Below, piece by piece: positions 26,229-34,635 of a stretch of DNA of 64,000 bases (its first letter is position 1; every line of letters begins with the position of its first letter). The stretch is from Kurthia populi. Lineage in GTDB: Bacteria > Bacillota > Bacilli > Bacillales_A > Planococcaceae. The DNA is taken from positions 1 through 64,000 of the forward strand of contig NZ_JBHUOR010000045.1 of the NCBI RefSeq assembly GCF_042686175.1, given 5' to 3'. The notes beneath the pieces are model-generated. The model did no database searches, was not told the DNA's origin, and saw only the letters and a program-made list of their open reading frames with translations. The position numbers and the translations under genes are program-made.

Positions 26229-26645
26229 TTACGCCTTTTGACAGGCTGGACACTTACCGTAAATTTCAAATTTATGACCTTCAATTTCATAACCTGGCAA
26301 TTGCTCTTGTAAGAAATCCATTGGGCATAAATGAATTTCGCGAATGCTACCACATTCCATACAGATAAAATGATGGTGATGATGCTCCGTTTCACAATGC
26401 ATACGGAAATGTTTCTCACCCGATAGCTCCGTTTCCTCTAAAATCCCTAAGGACACGAATGTCGATAAGTTTCGATAGATTGTATCATAGCTCATCCCAG
26501 GATAATCTTTCTTCATTACATCAAGCAAATCACGTGCTGTTAAATATTTTTCGCTATCTGCAAACATCTCCAAAATTTGTTCACGCTTATCTGTTTTTTT
26601 AAATCCTTGCTCTTTTAATACTTCCCATGCTTTTGATACATTCAT
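26229..26645 (-). CDS. zur: Zinc uptake regulator, Fur family
   Basis: The 138-aa protein has the Fur-type winged helix (YLTARDLLDVMKKDYPGMSYDTIYRNL) and metal sites: HHHHHFICMECGSIREI and the structural CPAC near the C-terminus. It is next to znuB-znuC, and a Zur-like palindrome precedes that operon, so zinc is the likely co-repressor. ATG 26645 follows AAAGGAGTAG and lies 15 bp after znuB, in one operon. Fur or PerR are less likely because of this context. Confidence 0.88.
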   Translation of the reverse strand: MNVSKAWEVLKEQGFKKTDKREQILEMFADSEKYLTARDLLDVMKKDYPGMSYDTIYRNLSTFVSLGILEETELSGEKHFRMHCETEHHHHHFICMECGSIREIHLCPMDFLQEQLPGYEIEGHKFEIYGKCPACQKA

Positions 26646-26660
26646 ACTCTACTACTCCTT

Positions 26661-27503
26661 TCAGACACTTCGTTTTGTTGCGATTTTCTTCACAAGCATT
26701 GCCATTAATAAAATAATAATCGATGTAATAACAATCGTTCCACCTGGTGCTAAATTTAAATAAAATGCTGTCACAAGACCGACTAATACCGCTGTTTCAC
26801 CAAAGATAATGGCATAAATAATCGTTTGCTTAAAGCTTTTCGCTAAACGAATCGCTGCCGCAACAGGTAATGTAATCAGTGAGGATACGAGTAAAATGCC
26901 GACAATGCGCATACTTGCTGCAATGACAAGGGCTGTAATGACCATAAATAACATATGAATGGCTTTTGTGCGTAAGCCGCTTGCCCGTGCATACTCCGCA
27001 TCAAATGATGACACAAACAATTCTTTATAAAATAGTGAAATAAAGGCAATTACAACAATTGCAATAACGATGACTATCCATAAATCTTGACGACTTACAG
27101 CAGATACGGAGCCAAATAAATAACTAAACAAATCGGTACTAAAGCCTTGTGCTAACGAAATAAAAATCGCACTCAGGCCAAGTCCTGCAGACATAATAAT
27201 TGGAATCGCTAATTCTTCAAAATGCTTATAAACGCCACGTAGTTTTTCAATTAATAGAGACCCTCCTACAGCAGAGGCAATCCCTAAGTAAAGTGGATTT
27301 AATGTTGCGAACCCAACAAGGGTTTGTGATAAATATAAACTTCCTGCGATACCCGCTAGTGTAACATGGCTTAGCGCATCGGCAATTAAGGATAAGCGTC
27401 GTACAACAATAAAGACGCCTAATAGCGGTGCTAAGACACCAATCACCATACCAGATAAAAAGGCATTTTGTAAAAAATCATATTGAAATATTGAGGAAAT
27501 CAT
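26661..27503 (-). CDS. znuB: Zinc ABC transporter permease
   Basis: The 280-aa protein has eight to nine membrane helices of the ABC-3 metal permease family, with GVLAPLLGVFIVVRRLSLIADALSHVTLAG near the N-terminus. It pairs with ZnuC. Its ATG overlaps the end of znuC by 4 bp. No substrate-binding lipoprotein gene (znuA) is adjacent; it must be elsewhere. Confidence 0.92.
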   Translation of the reverse strand: MISSIFQYDFLQNAFLSGMVIGVLAPLLGVFIVVRRLSLIADALSHVTLAGIAGSLYLSQTLVGFATLNPLYLGIASAVGGSLLIEKLRGVYKHFEELAIPIIMSAGLGLSAIFISLAQGFSTDLFSYLFGSVSAVSRQDLWIVIVIAIVVIAFISLFYKELFVSSFDAEYARASGLRTKAIHMLFMVITALVIAASMRIVGILLVSSLITLPVAAAIRLAKSFKQTIIYAIIFGETAVLVGLVTAFYLNLAPGGTIVITSIIILLMAMLVKKIATKRSV

Positions 27504-28252
27504 ACACGTTCCTCCTGTTCAATTGAATAACTGTACCATGCACTGATTTGTTCTTTCGTCAGCGCCTCATAGCCTTCTTTTGAGCCATAGTAATGGATTT
27601 TACCATTAAGACAAGCCACATCCGTTACCGCGCTCTCTACAACGCCCATATCATGTGTGACGAGCACAAGCGTCATACCCTCTTTATTTAATTTCTCCAT
27701 TAACTGATAAAAGATAGCGACATTTTCTTGGTCGACACCTACTGTTGGCTCATCTAAAATAAGCATTTTAGGCTTCGCGATAAGTGCTCTTGCAATAAAG
27801 ACACGTTGCTGTTGCCCACCTGATAGCTCCCCGATATTACGATTTAAATACGGTAGCATATCTACTGCTTGTAAGGCCTCTCTTATCAAATCTTGTTGAT
27901 TCGTTGCTTTACGTTTAAATAAGCCCAATTTTTTCGTTAAGCCACTTGCGACTACTTCTTTCACGGTCGCAGGGAATCCCCCATTAAAGGCATTCGCTTT
28001 TTGAGACACGTAACCGATCCACTCACGCTTTTTAAATTTCGATGCTTCTTCACCAAATAGATGAATCGCACCTGTTGTTGGCTTTAATAAACCTAAAATA
28101 ATTTTTAAAAGAGTTGATTTCCCCGAGCCATTGGGGCCTAATAATGCGACGAAATCTCCCTCATTAATTGTTAAAGATAAGTGACTAAGCACTTTTGTAT
28201 AGTCATATTGAAATGATATATTTTGCAACTCGATCAGGGGCTGCTTTATCAT
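27500..28252 (-). CDS. znuC: Zinc ABC transporter ATP-binding protein
   Basis: The 250-aa ATPase has Walker A GPNGSGKST, Q-loop GYVSQKANAF, signature LSGGQQQRVFIARAL and Walker B MLILDEPTVGVD. It drives import through ZnuB. It is the first gene of znuC-znuB-zur, which places the transporter and its repressor under one Zur-like site at 28277-28289. Confidence 0.93.
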   Translation of the reverse strand: MIKQPLIELQNISFQYDYTKVLSHLSLTINEGDFVALLGPNGSGKSTLLKIILGLLKPTTGAIHLFGEEASKFKKREWIGYVSQKANAFNGGFPATVKEVVASGLTKKLGLFKRKATNQQDLIREALQAVDMLPYLNRNIGELSGGQQQRVFIARALIAKPKMLILDEPTVGVDQENVAIFYQLMEKLNKEGMTLVLVTHDMGVVESAVTDVACLNGKIHYYGSKEGYEALTKEQISAWYSYSIEQEERV

Positions 28253-28276
28253 ACACTTCTCTTCTTTCTAATTCAG

Positions 28277-28289
28277 AATCGTTACGATT
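28277..28289 (-). promoter_or_regulatory. Putative Zur box of the znuC operon
   Basis: The palindrome AATCGT-T-ACGATT matches the core of the Bacillus Zur box (TCGTAAT-N-ATTACGA-like). It lies about 25 bp upstream of the znuC ATG and just after a TATACT -10 (near 28303), where a bound repressor would block transcription. It implies induction under zinc limitation and autoregulation of zur. Confidence 0.65.
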
Positions 28290-28393
28290 TACAAATATTT
28301 AGTATAGCGAAAAAAGATTCTATTGTAAAGTAAAAATTCTTGTCTTTCATTGTTCATTAAAAAAAGCCAGCCATCGCCAGCTTTCTTCGTTTA

Positions 28394-29281
28394 TTATCCG
28401 CGTAATGCATCGATTTGTTCTGGCTTAAAGTTGCCTGTGCGTAACATCTCGATTTCATATAAATACGGTGCTTTTGTATTCTTTTTATCCGGTCCTACCC
28501 ATGGTGTTTCTAAAATTTTCGGTACCGCTTCGAATGCCTCATGATGTACAATACGATGCAGCGCTTCAAAACCAATATGACCAAAGCCAATATTTTCGTG
28601 ACGGTCCTTATGTGCACCACGTTCGTTTTTACTATCATTAATATGCAGTACTTTAATATTTTTCAAGCCAATATAATGCTCGAACTCAGCTAGTACGCCA
28701 TCTAGGTCTGCCACAATGTCATAACCCGCATCATGTGTATGACATGTATCAAAACAAACCGATAAACGATGATTATTATGCACACCATCAAAAATTTGTG
28801 CTAACTCTTCAAATGTACGACCACATTCTGAACCCTTTCCAGCCATTGTTTCGAGCGCAATTTGCACTGGCGAATCAACCGTTAACACTTCATTTAAGCC
28901 CTCGATAATACGTTTAATACCAACCTCAGCACCCGCTCCAACATGCGCTCCTGGATGTAGGACGATTTGTTTTGCACCTAATGCTTCTGTACGTTCAATT
29001 TCTTTTTGTAAAAATTCCACACCTAGCTCAAATACAGCCGGCTTCGTCGTATTACCTAAGTTAATAATATACGGTGCATGCACGACCATTTCCATAATGC
29101 CATGCTCTTCCATATGAAGTTGCCCTGGGATAATATTCAATTCTGAAATATCTTTACGACGTGTGTTTTGTGGTGCGCCTGTATAAATCATCATTGCTGA
29201 TGCTTGATATGATGCCGCCTCTTCACTTGAGCCTAGCAACATTTTTTTGCCACTCATTGAAACATGTGAACCAATTAACAT
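28394..29281 (-). CDS. nfo: Deoxyribonuclease IV (AP endonuclease, EndoIV)
   Basis: The 295-aa TIM-barrel enzyme cuts DNA 5' of abasic sites in base excision repair. Family signatures IVLHPGAHVGAG, VCFDTCHTHDAGYD and HINDSKNERGAHKDRHENIGFG carry the zinc ligands. I start at ATG 29281 behind TTGGAGG; the 14-codon extension runs into the cshB terminator. It follows cshB as in B. subtilis yqfR-yqfS. Confidence 0.96.
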   Translation of the reverse strand: MLIGSHVSMSGKKMLLGSSEEAASYQASAMMIYTGAPQNTRRKDISELNIIPGQLHMEEHGIMEMVVHAPYIINLGNTTKPAVFELGVEFLQKEIERTEALGAKQIVLHPGAHVGAGAEVGIKRIIEGLNEVLTVDSPVQIALETMAGKGSECGRTFEELAQIFDGVHNNHRLSVCFDTCHTHDAGYDIVADLDGVLAEFEHYIGLKNIKVLHINDSKNERGAHKDRHENIGFGHIGFEALHRIVHHEAFEAVPKILETPWVGPDKKNTKAPYLYEIEMLRTGNFKPEQIDALRG

Positions 29282-29304
29282 GAAAAAATCCTCCAATTCA
29301 ACAA

Positions 29305-29334
29305 AAGAAACGCGCTTATGCATGAGCGCGTTTC
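29305..29334 (-). terminator. Terminator of cshB
   Basis: GAAACGCGCT and AGCGCGTTTC arms (10 bp) with a short loop, then TTTT on the minus strand. It lies 58-87 bp after the cshB stop and just upstream of the nfo ribosome binding site. Confidence 0.8.
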
Positions 29335-29391
29335 CTTTCTTTTCGATAATAAAATTATAGCAATTTCCATCGGAACTTCCTATGAATATGC

Positions 29392-30696
29392 TTATTTCAT
29401 ACGTTGACGACTACGTTTACGACGTTCTTTTTTCTTGATTTTATCCATTTCCCAACGCATATTACGTTTATACCCTGGTTTAACTTTTTTCGGTTTACGA
29501 ACTTTTGATTTTGCGATACGGTCGATTTCGTCTTCTTTACGTTCACGTTTTTCACGTGCATGACGTTCTTTCATATCGATAATTTCACCATTTTTAATAT
29601 CTTTTGGTTTAAATTCAATACCGAATTTTTCTACTTCTACAATACGATGCTCTTCAGAAGGTTCAAAGATTGTAATCGCTAAACCTTTGTTACCCGCACG
29701 CGCTGTACGCCCTACACGGTGAACGAAGAATTCTAAGTCCTGTGGCAGTTCGTAGTTGATTACGTGAGATACACCTGGAATGTCAATACCACGAGCAGCA
29801 AGATCTGTTGCTACGATATATTGGAATTCTAAATCACGAACTTGTTTCATCATTTTCTTACGTTCACGAGGTGTTAAATCACCGTGAATACGTCCTGGCT
29901 TAATACCATTATGAGAAAGGAAGTTTGCTACGTAATCAGCTTGTTTACGTGTATTAACGAAAATAATCGCTAAATATGGGTTGATTGCTTTTGTGATTTC
30001 CAGTAATTTATCATTTTTTGATTTTGAACGAGTTGGAATCAAATAAAATTCTAAGTTTTCAGCAACTGGGCGTTTGTCATTCATTTCAACATGTACTGGT
30101 GAAGTCATGTATTTACGTAAGAATGGTTGTAAGCTTTCTGGTACTGTTGCAGAGAATACATACATTTCTAATGTATCTGGCATTTGGCTAGCGAATGTAT
30201 CGATATCTTCAATGAAACCCATATCGAATGCTAAATCCGCTTCATCGACTACAAGCATATTAGCTGTATGAACAAGCAACGCTTGTACGTTCACTAAATC
30301 GCGAATACGTCCTGGAGTCCCTACGACGATTTGAGGTTGCGTTTTTAGTTTATCGATTGAGCGTTGTTTATCTGTACCACCGATGAATAATTTCGTCTGG
30401 ATATCTGTGCCTTCGACAAGTTTAGCTAACTCAATGTGAATTTGCGTAGCAAGCTCACGAGTTGGTGCAGTAATAACTGCTTGGACTTCTTGTTTGTCCT
30501 CTACAATACGTTGTACGATAGGAATTAAGAAACTATGTGTTTTCCCTGTACCTGTATGCGCTTGACCAATTGCGCTTTTTCCTTTTAAGATAAGCGGAAT
30601 GATCTCCTTTTGAATAGGTGTTGGTTCTGTAAAACCTAATTTCGCGATTGCGTCACGCAAAAATGGTTTAAATTGATAATCTGTGTACTTTGACAT
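29392..30696 (-). CDS. cshB: DEAD-box RNA helicase, CshB-like
   Basis: The 434-aa protein has the helicase motifs in order: Q motif FTEPTPIQKEI, AHTGTGKT, PTRELA, DEAD (VVDEADLAFD), SAT, ATDLAARGID and HRVGRTARAG. The C-terminus is a Lys/Arg-rich tail (KKKERRKRSRQRMK) fit for RNA binding. CshB works in RNA remodelling, cold growth and ribosome assembly in B. subtilis. The location next to nfo agrees. Confidence 0.93.
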   Translation of the reverse strand: MSKYTDYQFKPFLRDAIAKLGFTEPTPIQKEIIPLILKGKSAIGQAHTGTGKTHSFLIPIVQRIVEDKQEVQAVITAPTRELATQIHIELAKLVEGTDIQTKLFIGGTDKQRSIDKLKTQPQIVVGTPGRIRDLVNVQALLVHTANMLVVDEADLAFDMGFIEDIDTFASQMPDTLEMYVFSATVPESLQPFLRKYMTSPVHVEMNDKRPVAENLEFYLIPTRSKSKNDKLLEITKAINPYLAIIFVNTRKQADYVANFLSHNGIKPGRIHGDLTPRERKKMMKQVRDLEFQYIVATDLAARGIDIPGVSHVINYELPQDLEFFVHRVGRTARAGNKGLAITIFEPSEEHRIVEVEKFGIEFKPKDIKNGEIIDMKERHAREKRERKEDEIDRIAKSKVRKPKKVKPGYKRNMRWEMDKIKKKERRKRSRQRMK

Positions 30697-30811
30697 TTTG
30701 TCACTCCTTACTTCATTCCCTCATTGTAACATGCTTTCGTTCGAGAATCCATTTGACTATAATAGCTTTTTGTATGTTTTTCGTCAATAAAATCTTCAAA
30801 TTGTCAAAACT

Positions 30812-30840
30812 TTGTATAACGTAAAAACGTCCGTTATAAT
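30812..30840 (+). promoter_or_regulatory. Probable sigma-A promoter of ispH
   Basis: TTGTAT (30812-30817), a 17-bp spacer and TATAAT (30835-30840), 64 bp upstream of the ispH ATG. Confidence 0.65.
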
Positions 30841-30903
30841 AGAACCGATGAATGTTTCTTTATTTTTAGATGAAGAAACCACTCGAAAGGAGTTAAATAA
30901 TTT

Positions 30904-31800
30904 ATGAAAGTCACAAAAATTACCCCACGAGGATATTGCTACGGTGTTGTCGATGCGATGGTCATTGCGCGAAATGCCGCATTAGATAAATCATTACCAC
31001 GCCCTATTTTTATTTTAGGTATGATTGTACACAACAAACATGTAACAGATGCCTTTGAACAAGATGGCATTATCACATTAGATGGTCCAAATCGTTTAGA
31101 TATTTTAAATCAAGTCGAGAGTGGTACTGTTATTTTTACAGCACATGGTGTATCACCTGAAGTACGTGAATTAGCACGTAAAAAAGGGTTAGTTTCTATT
31201 GACGCAACTTGTCCTGATGTAACGGTTACACATACGTTAATTGAAGAAAAAACAGCAGAGGGATACGATATTATTTATATCGGTAAAAAAGGCCATCCAG
31301 AGCCTGAGGGTGCTGTCGGCGTTGCGCCAGACCGCGTCCACCTCGTGCAAACAGTAGCAGATATTGAGGCACTTGAAATCGAGAATGATAAATTACTCGT
31401 AACAAACCAAACAACGATGAGTCAGTGGGATGTTATGAGTTTAATGCAAACATTAACATTAAAATTCCCAACAATTGAAGTACATGAAGAAATTTGTTTT
31501 GCTACACAAGTTCGTCAAGAGGCGGTTGCTNAAGTTTCGGAAGAAATCGCTGGTACACCATCTCACCGCATTGCTGATTTATCTGAACTAAAATTAGAAT
31601 GGCTAGAAGGTGTTGAAAATGTAGCCGTAACAGCAGGTGCTTCTACACCAACACCAATCGTTAAAGAAGTGATTAAATTCTTAGATCAATATGACCCAGA
31701 AAACCCAGAAACACACGCCATCGAACGTCATATTACACTGGATAAAATTTTACCAAAAATTAAAGAACCAAAACCTGTTAAACGCATTGAGCCATATTAA
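30904..31800 (+). CDS. ispH: 4-hydroxy-3-methylbut-2-enyl diphosphate reductase, with an apparent internal gap
   Basis: This Fe-S enzyme makes IPP and DMAPP, the last step of the MEP pathway. The N-terminus has the cluster ligand in PRGYCYGV, then DATCPDVT and EEICFATQVRQEAVA. The frame is open for 298 codons, but codon 210 contains the only N of the window (31531). Exactly there about 24 residues of the family are missing, including the GDPKSNNSN segment that binds the substrate diphosphate. The frame continues normally with VSEEIAGT. I read this as an assembly gap, not as a functional short enzyme. Confidence 0.93.
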   Translation: MKVTKITPRGYCYGVVDAMVIARNAALDKSLPRPIFILGMIVHNKHVTDAFEQDGIITLDGPNRLDILNQVESGTVIFTAHGVSPEVRELARKKGLVSIDATCPDVTVTHTLIEEKTAEGYDIIYIGKKGHPEPEGAVGVAPDRVHLVQTVADIEALEIENDKLLVTNQTTMSQWDVMSLMQTLTLKFPTIEVHEEICFATQVRQEAVAXVSEEIAGTPSHRIADLSELKLEWLEGVENVAVTAGASTPTPIVKEVIKFLDQYDPENPETHAIERHITLDKILPKIKEPKPVKRIEPY

Positions 31801-31810
31801 TGCGATAAAC

Positions 31811-31953
31811 AAAAAAGAGCCTAGGAAAAAACATGTCATTTTCCTTTTTTAGCGTTCGCAACGAAAAACCGGAACCGCGCTACAGCGCGATTCCGGTTTT
31901 TCTTATGTTCATAGGAGCGGTTGTTTTCACACGTATGTCAAAGCCTCTTTTTT
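31811..31953 (+). repeat. Intergenic nested inverted repeat, copy R3
   Basis: Lies between the convergent ispH and yqfO genes. Left end AAAAAAGAGCCTAGG, right end TGTCAAAGCCTCTTTTTT. Inner hairpin: AAAACCGGAA and TTCCGGTTTT around CGCGC-TACA-GCGCG. It probably acts as the terminator of both genes. Confidence 0.85.
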
Positions 31954-31954
31954 A

Positions 31955-33076
31955 TTAAATAAACTGAAATGGCTCTGTTGATAATTCAGATGACAGAAAT
32001 GACACTTGTAGCTGTTTCTCAGCACATAATGCCGCCATTTTACTTGCTACACCTTGCTTCATAATGCTCTCTACGTGATGTCCTGGATCCACAACATGTA
32101 AGCCCATTGCTTCTGCATCCTGTGCAACGTGGAAATATAAATCCCCCGTTACATAAACGTCCGCACCTGCTCTTTTGACTGCTTGAATATATTTATTACC
32201 GTCACCACCAAGTACCGCCACTTTTGTGACCATATCCTGTAAATCGCCAACCACACGTACAGTTGGTACATGCAAGGATGTTTTTACATGCTCCGCAAAG
32301 GCTTGTAATGTCATTGAATTTTTTAATGTCCCAATGCGACCTAAGCCCATTGTTTTCGCCGCTGTTTCAAGTTTAAAAAAATCAAAAGCGACTTCTTCAT
32401 ATGGGTGTGTATTGTACATTGCACGTAATACTTTATTTTTTAAAGAATCCGGTACGACAACTTCTACTTTTACTTCAGGCTCTACATGAAGTTTACCAAT
32501 ACTACCCGCAAAAGGTTCTGCACCTTGTTGTGCCTTATAACGACCTTCACCAGTTGATGTAAAACTGCATGCTTCGTATAAGCCAATGCTCCCTGCACCC
32601 GCGCCTGCAAGTGCCTGTCTTAGCGCATCCGCGTGACTTTCTGGCACAAAAATAGCCAGCTTATATAACGTTTCCTCGTAACTAGGCACAAGTACTTCAC
32701 GCTGTTGAATATCTAAAGCATCTGCTAATAAATCATTGACGCCACCATCAGCAACATCTAAATTCGTATGTGCTGCATAAACAGCAATATCGTGTTTAAT
32801 AAGTTTTTCAAATAACTGACCTTGTGGTGTATCTGTACGCAGATTAGCGAGCTTACGGAAAATCGGTGGATGATGCGCAATAATTAATTCGCATCCCTTT
32901 TCAATTGCTTCATCTACAACTGCTAAATTCACATCAAGCGTCACGAGTACTTTTGTTACTGCTTTGTTTAACGTACCAACAGCCAACCCAATCGGATCAC
33001 CGTCCATTGCGGCAATTTTTTTAGGAGACCAACTCTCAAAAATTTGAATAATTTGTTGACCATTCGTTTGTTTCAC
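31955..33076 (-). CDS. yqfO: Nif3-like dinuclear metal-centre protein, YqfO
   Basis: The 373-aa protein belongs to the NIF3/DUF34 family, with metal ligands in IAHHPPIF, AAHTNLDVADGGVND and GHHVE near the C-terminus. The long Gram-positive form contains an inserted PII/CutA-like domain (about residues 130-230). It has been linked to GTP cyclohydrolase I and metal chaperone functions, but the exact role is unsettled. GTG 33076 shares a base with the trmK stop, so translation is coupled. Confidence 0.93.
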   Translation of the reverse strand: MKQTNGQQIIQIFESWSPKKIAAMDGDPIGLAVGTLNKAVTKVLVTLDVNLAVVDEAIEKGCELIIAHHPPIFRKLANLRTDTPQGQLFEKLIKHDIAVYAAHTNLDVADGGVNDLLADALDIQQREVLVPSYEETLYKLAIFVPESHADALRQALAGAGAGSIGLYEACSFTSTGEGRYKAQQGAEPFAGSIGKLHVEPEVKVEVVVPDSLKNKVLRAMYNTHPYEEVAFDFFKLETAAKTMGLGRIGTLKNSMTLQAFAEHVKTSLHVPTVRVVGDLQDMVTKVAVLGGDGNKYIQAVKRAGADVYVTGDLYFHVAQDAEAMGLHVVDPGHHVESIMKQGVASKMAALCAEKQLQVSFLSSELSTEPFQFI

Positions 33077-33771
33077 TATGCGAGCACTCCTTCTACCGTT
33101 TCAATTTTTGTTAGAAGCTCTTGCTTTTTATTCATAATGGCTGGCGTTTGTTCTGCCTTTTCCATATTTTTTAACACAGTATGCCATTGTGCAATTTCAT
33201 GTGTCCATTTTTCAACAAATACATCATTGCGCTCGGCCATTAATTTCTCACCAAGTAATAATTCTAGCTCAGAGAGTGGTTTTTTCCCTTTTTCTAACAC
33301 TAAAATTTCGTAAATTTTTCCATCTTCTTTAATAATCGCTTCATCTACAATCATAAAGTCATGAGCAACAGCCCATTCACGTATGGCAATCGCGTGAATA
33401 TTTGGCTGTAAAATTAAGCGCGTAACGCCTTCTAGACCTTGTGGATAATGGTCTAAAATAGAAGCGATTAATGGCCCTCCCATACCAGCAATGGTAACTG
33501 CTGTTACACCGTCCTCTGGTTGAATAGCTTCAAGACCATTGGCTAAACGCACGGTAATTTGCTCGCTTAGTTGTTCTCGTTGTACTTCATGACAAGCAGA
33601 TTCATACGGACCTTTCACTACTTCACCTGCAACGGCTTTTTTAACAATTCCTTGATTCACTAAAAAACAAGGTAGGTATGCATGGTCGGAACCAATATCT
33701 GCAACAACCGCATCTTGTGGAACAAAAGCTGCGACTGTTGCTAAACGTTTTGATAATTTCTGGGCATTCAT
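33076..33771 (-). CDS. trmK: tRNA (adenine22-N1)-methyltransferase
   Basis: The 231-aa SAM-dependent methyltransferase modifies A22 of tRNA. It has motif I VVADIGSDHAYLP and the family signatures VTIAGMGGPLI and LILQPN. It precedes yqfO with overlapping stop/start, as in B. subtilis (yqfN-yqfO). Confidence 0.94.
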   Translation of the reverse strand: MNAQKLSKRLATVAAFVPQDAVVADIGSDHAYLPCFLVNQGIVKKAVAGEVVKGPYESACHEVQREQLSEQITVRLANGLEAIQPEDGVTAVTIAGMGGPLIASILDHYPQGLEGVTRLILQPNIHAIAIREWAVAHDFMIVDEAIIKEDGKIYEILVLEKGKKPLSELELLLGEKLMAERNDVFVEKWTHEIAQWHTVLKNMEKAEQTPAIMNKKQELLTKIETVEGVLA

Positions 33772-33851
33772 AAAAACTGTGCCCTCCCTTCGATACCATT
33801 GTAACGAATTTCATGTTTTTTTCATAGAGAAAGTACTACAGTTCTTTGCAC

Positions 33852-33895
33852 AAAAAAAGACGAAATCTTATCATCTCGATTCGATTTCGCCTTTC
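33852..33895 (-). terminator. Terminator after the 181-aa membrane protein gene
   Basis: GGCGAAATC and GATTTCGTC arms (one G-U pair), a loop of about 15 nt and seven U residues on the minus strand, just past the stop at 33913. Confidence 0.75.
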
Positions 33896-33912
33896 ATAAT
33901 TATGTAGCTAGC

Positions 33913-34458
33913 TTATAGGAAGAAGCCAAAGAGAATAATAACGGCTAATCCTAAATATCCTGAAATGATAAAATAAATTAATTTCATTTTTGTACCAACT
34001 AAAAGCCATGCGACACAATTAGCAATTAACACACTATACATCAACCATGTGTCACCCGGTGCAAACATACTCGTAACGCGTATACTGAGCGCAAAAAGTA
34101 ATAATGCCGCAACTGCAAATGTTACCGTTTTCATTAGCTTTGTCGTCGTTTCTTTAAATGTCATGTAGAGTACAATCCCAATTGCTACCACACTAATGGC
34201 AATTGGAATGAGGATATACTGTGCGCTAAATATGTACAACATCATCATACTACCCACTGCTAATAGTGCAGCAATTCCATATACTAGCCAAGTTTTTGAA
34301 CTAGGTTTTTTCTTAACAGGTTCATCAGTTGCTGTATCACCATCATCTCCTCCAGTATAAAGGGTCGTTAAAAAGTCACAGTAATGCTCTGGAAGTAATT
34401 TATTCGTTTTCCAAAACGCAATTTCATGTAGAATGATGTCTTTTTTCTCCTCTTGCAC
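33913..34458 (-). CDS. Unknown membrane protein with short cytoplasmic N-terminus
   Basis: I do not recognise this 181-aa protein. The first 55 residues are soluble and acidic, then about five membrane helices fill the rest (from TWLVYGIAALLAVGS on). The start is GTG 34458 behind a strong AGGAGGTGA. It lies between sigA and trmK, and has its own terminator. The N-terminal pattern (HEIAFWKTNKLLPEHYCDFL) recalls DUF2157-type proteins, but weakly. Confidence 0.7.
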   Translation of the reverse strand: MQEEKKDIILHEIAFWKTNKLLPEHYCDFLTTLYTGGDDGDTATDEPVKKKPSSKTWLVYGIAALLAVGSMMMLYIFSAQYILIPIAISVVAIGIVLYMTFKETTTKLMKTVTFAVAALLLFALSIRVTSMFAPGDTWLMYSVLIANCVAWLLVGTKMKLIYFIISGYLGLAVIILFGFFL

Positions 34459-34597
34459 GGTAAGTCACCTCCTCGCTAATCAACCTTTTGCGTCACAATA
34501 TAGCGTTAAAGGTATCAGGCTTCTTCTAATTCATCGGCATAAATTGTTTTATCTTTTACTATTTTCAGGAAAATTAGCGAAAAAGAATTTAAGACAC

Positions 34598-34630
34598 AAA
34601 AAAAGAGGCTAAGTATTAACTTAACCTCTT
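34598..34630 (-). terminator. Terminator of the dnaG-sigA operon
   Basis: AAGAGGTTAAG and CTTAGCCTCTT arms (about 11 bp, G-U allowed), a short loop and seven U residues on the minus strand, right after the sigA stop. Confidence 0.88.
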
Positions 34631-34635
34631 ATATT

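Noticed and set aside
28355..28385. Terminator after nfo (AAAGCCAGCCATCGCCAGC region)
   Set aside because: The repeated GCCAGC is direct, not inverted. Only about five base pairs can form before a mismatch.
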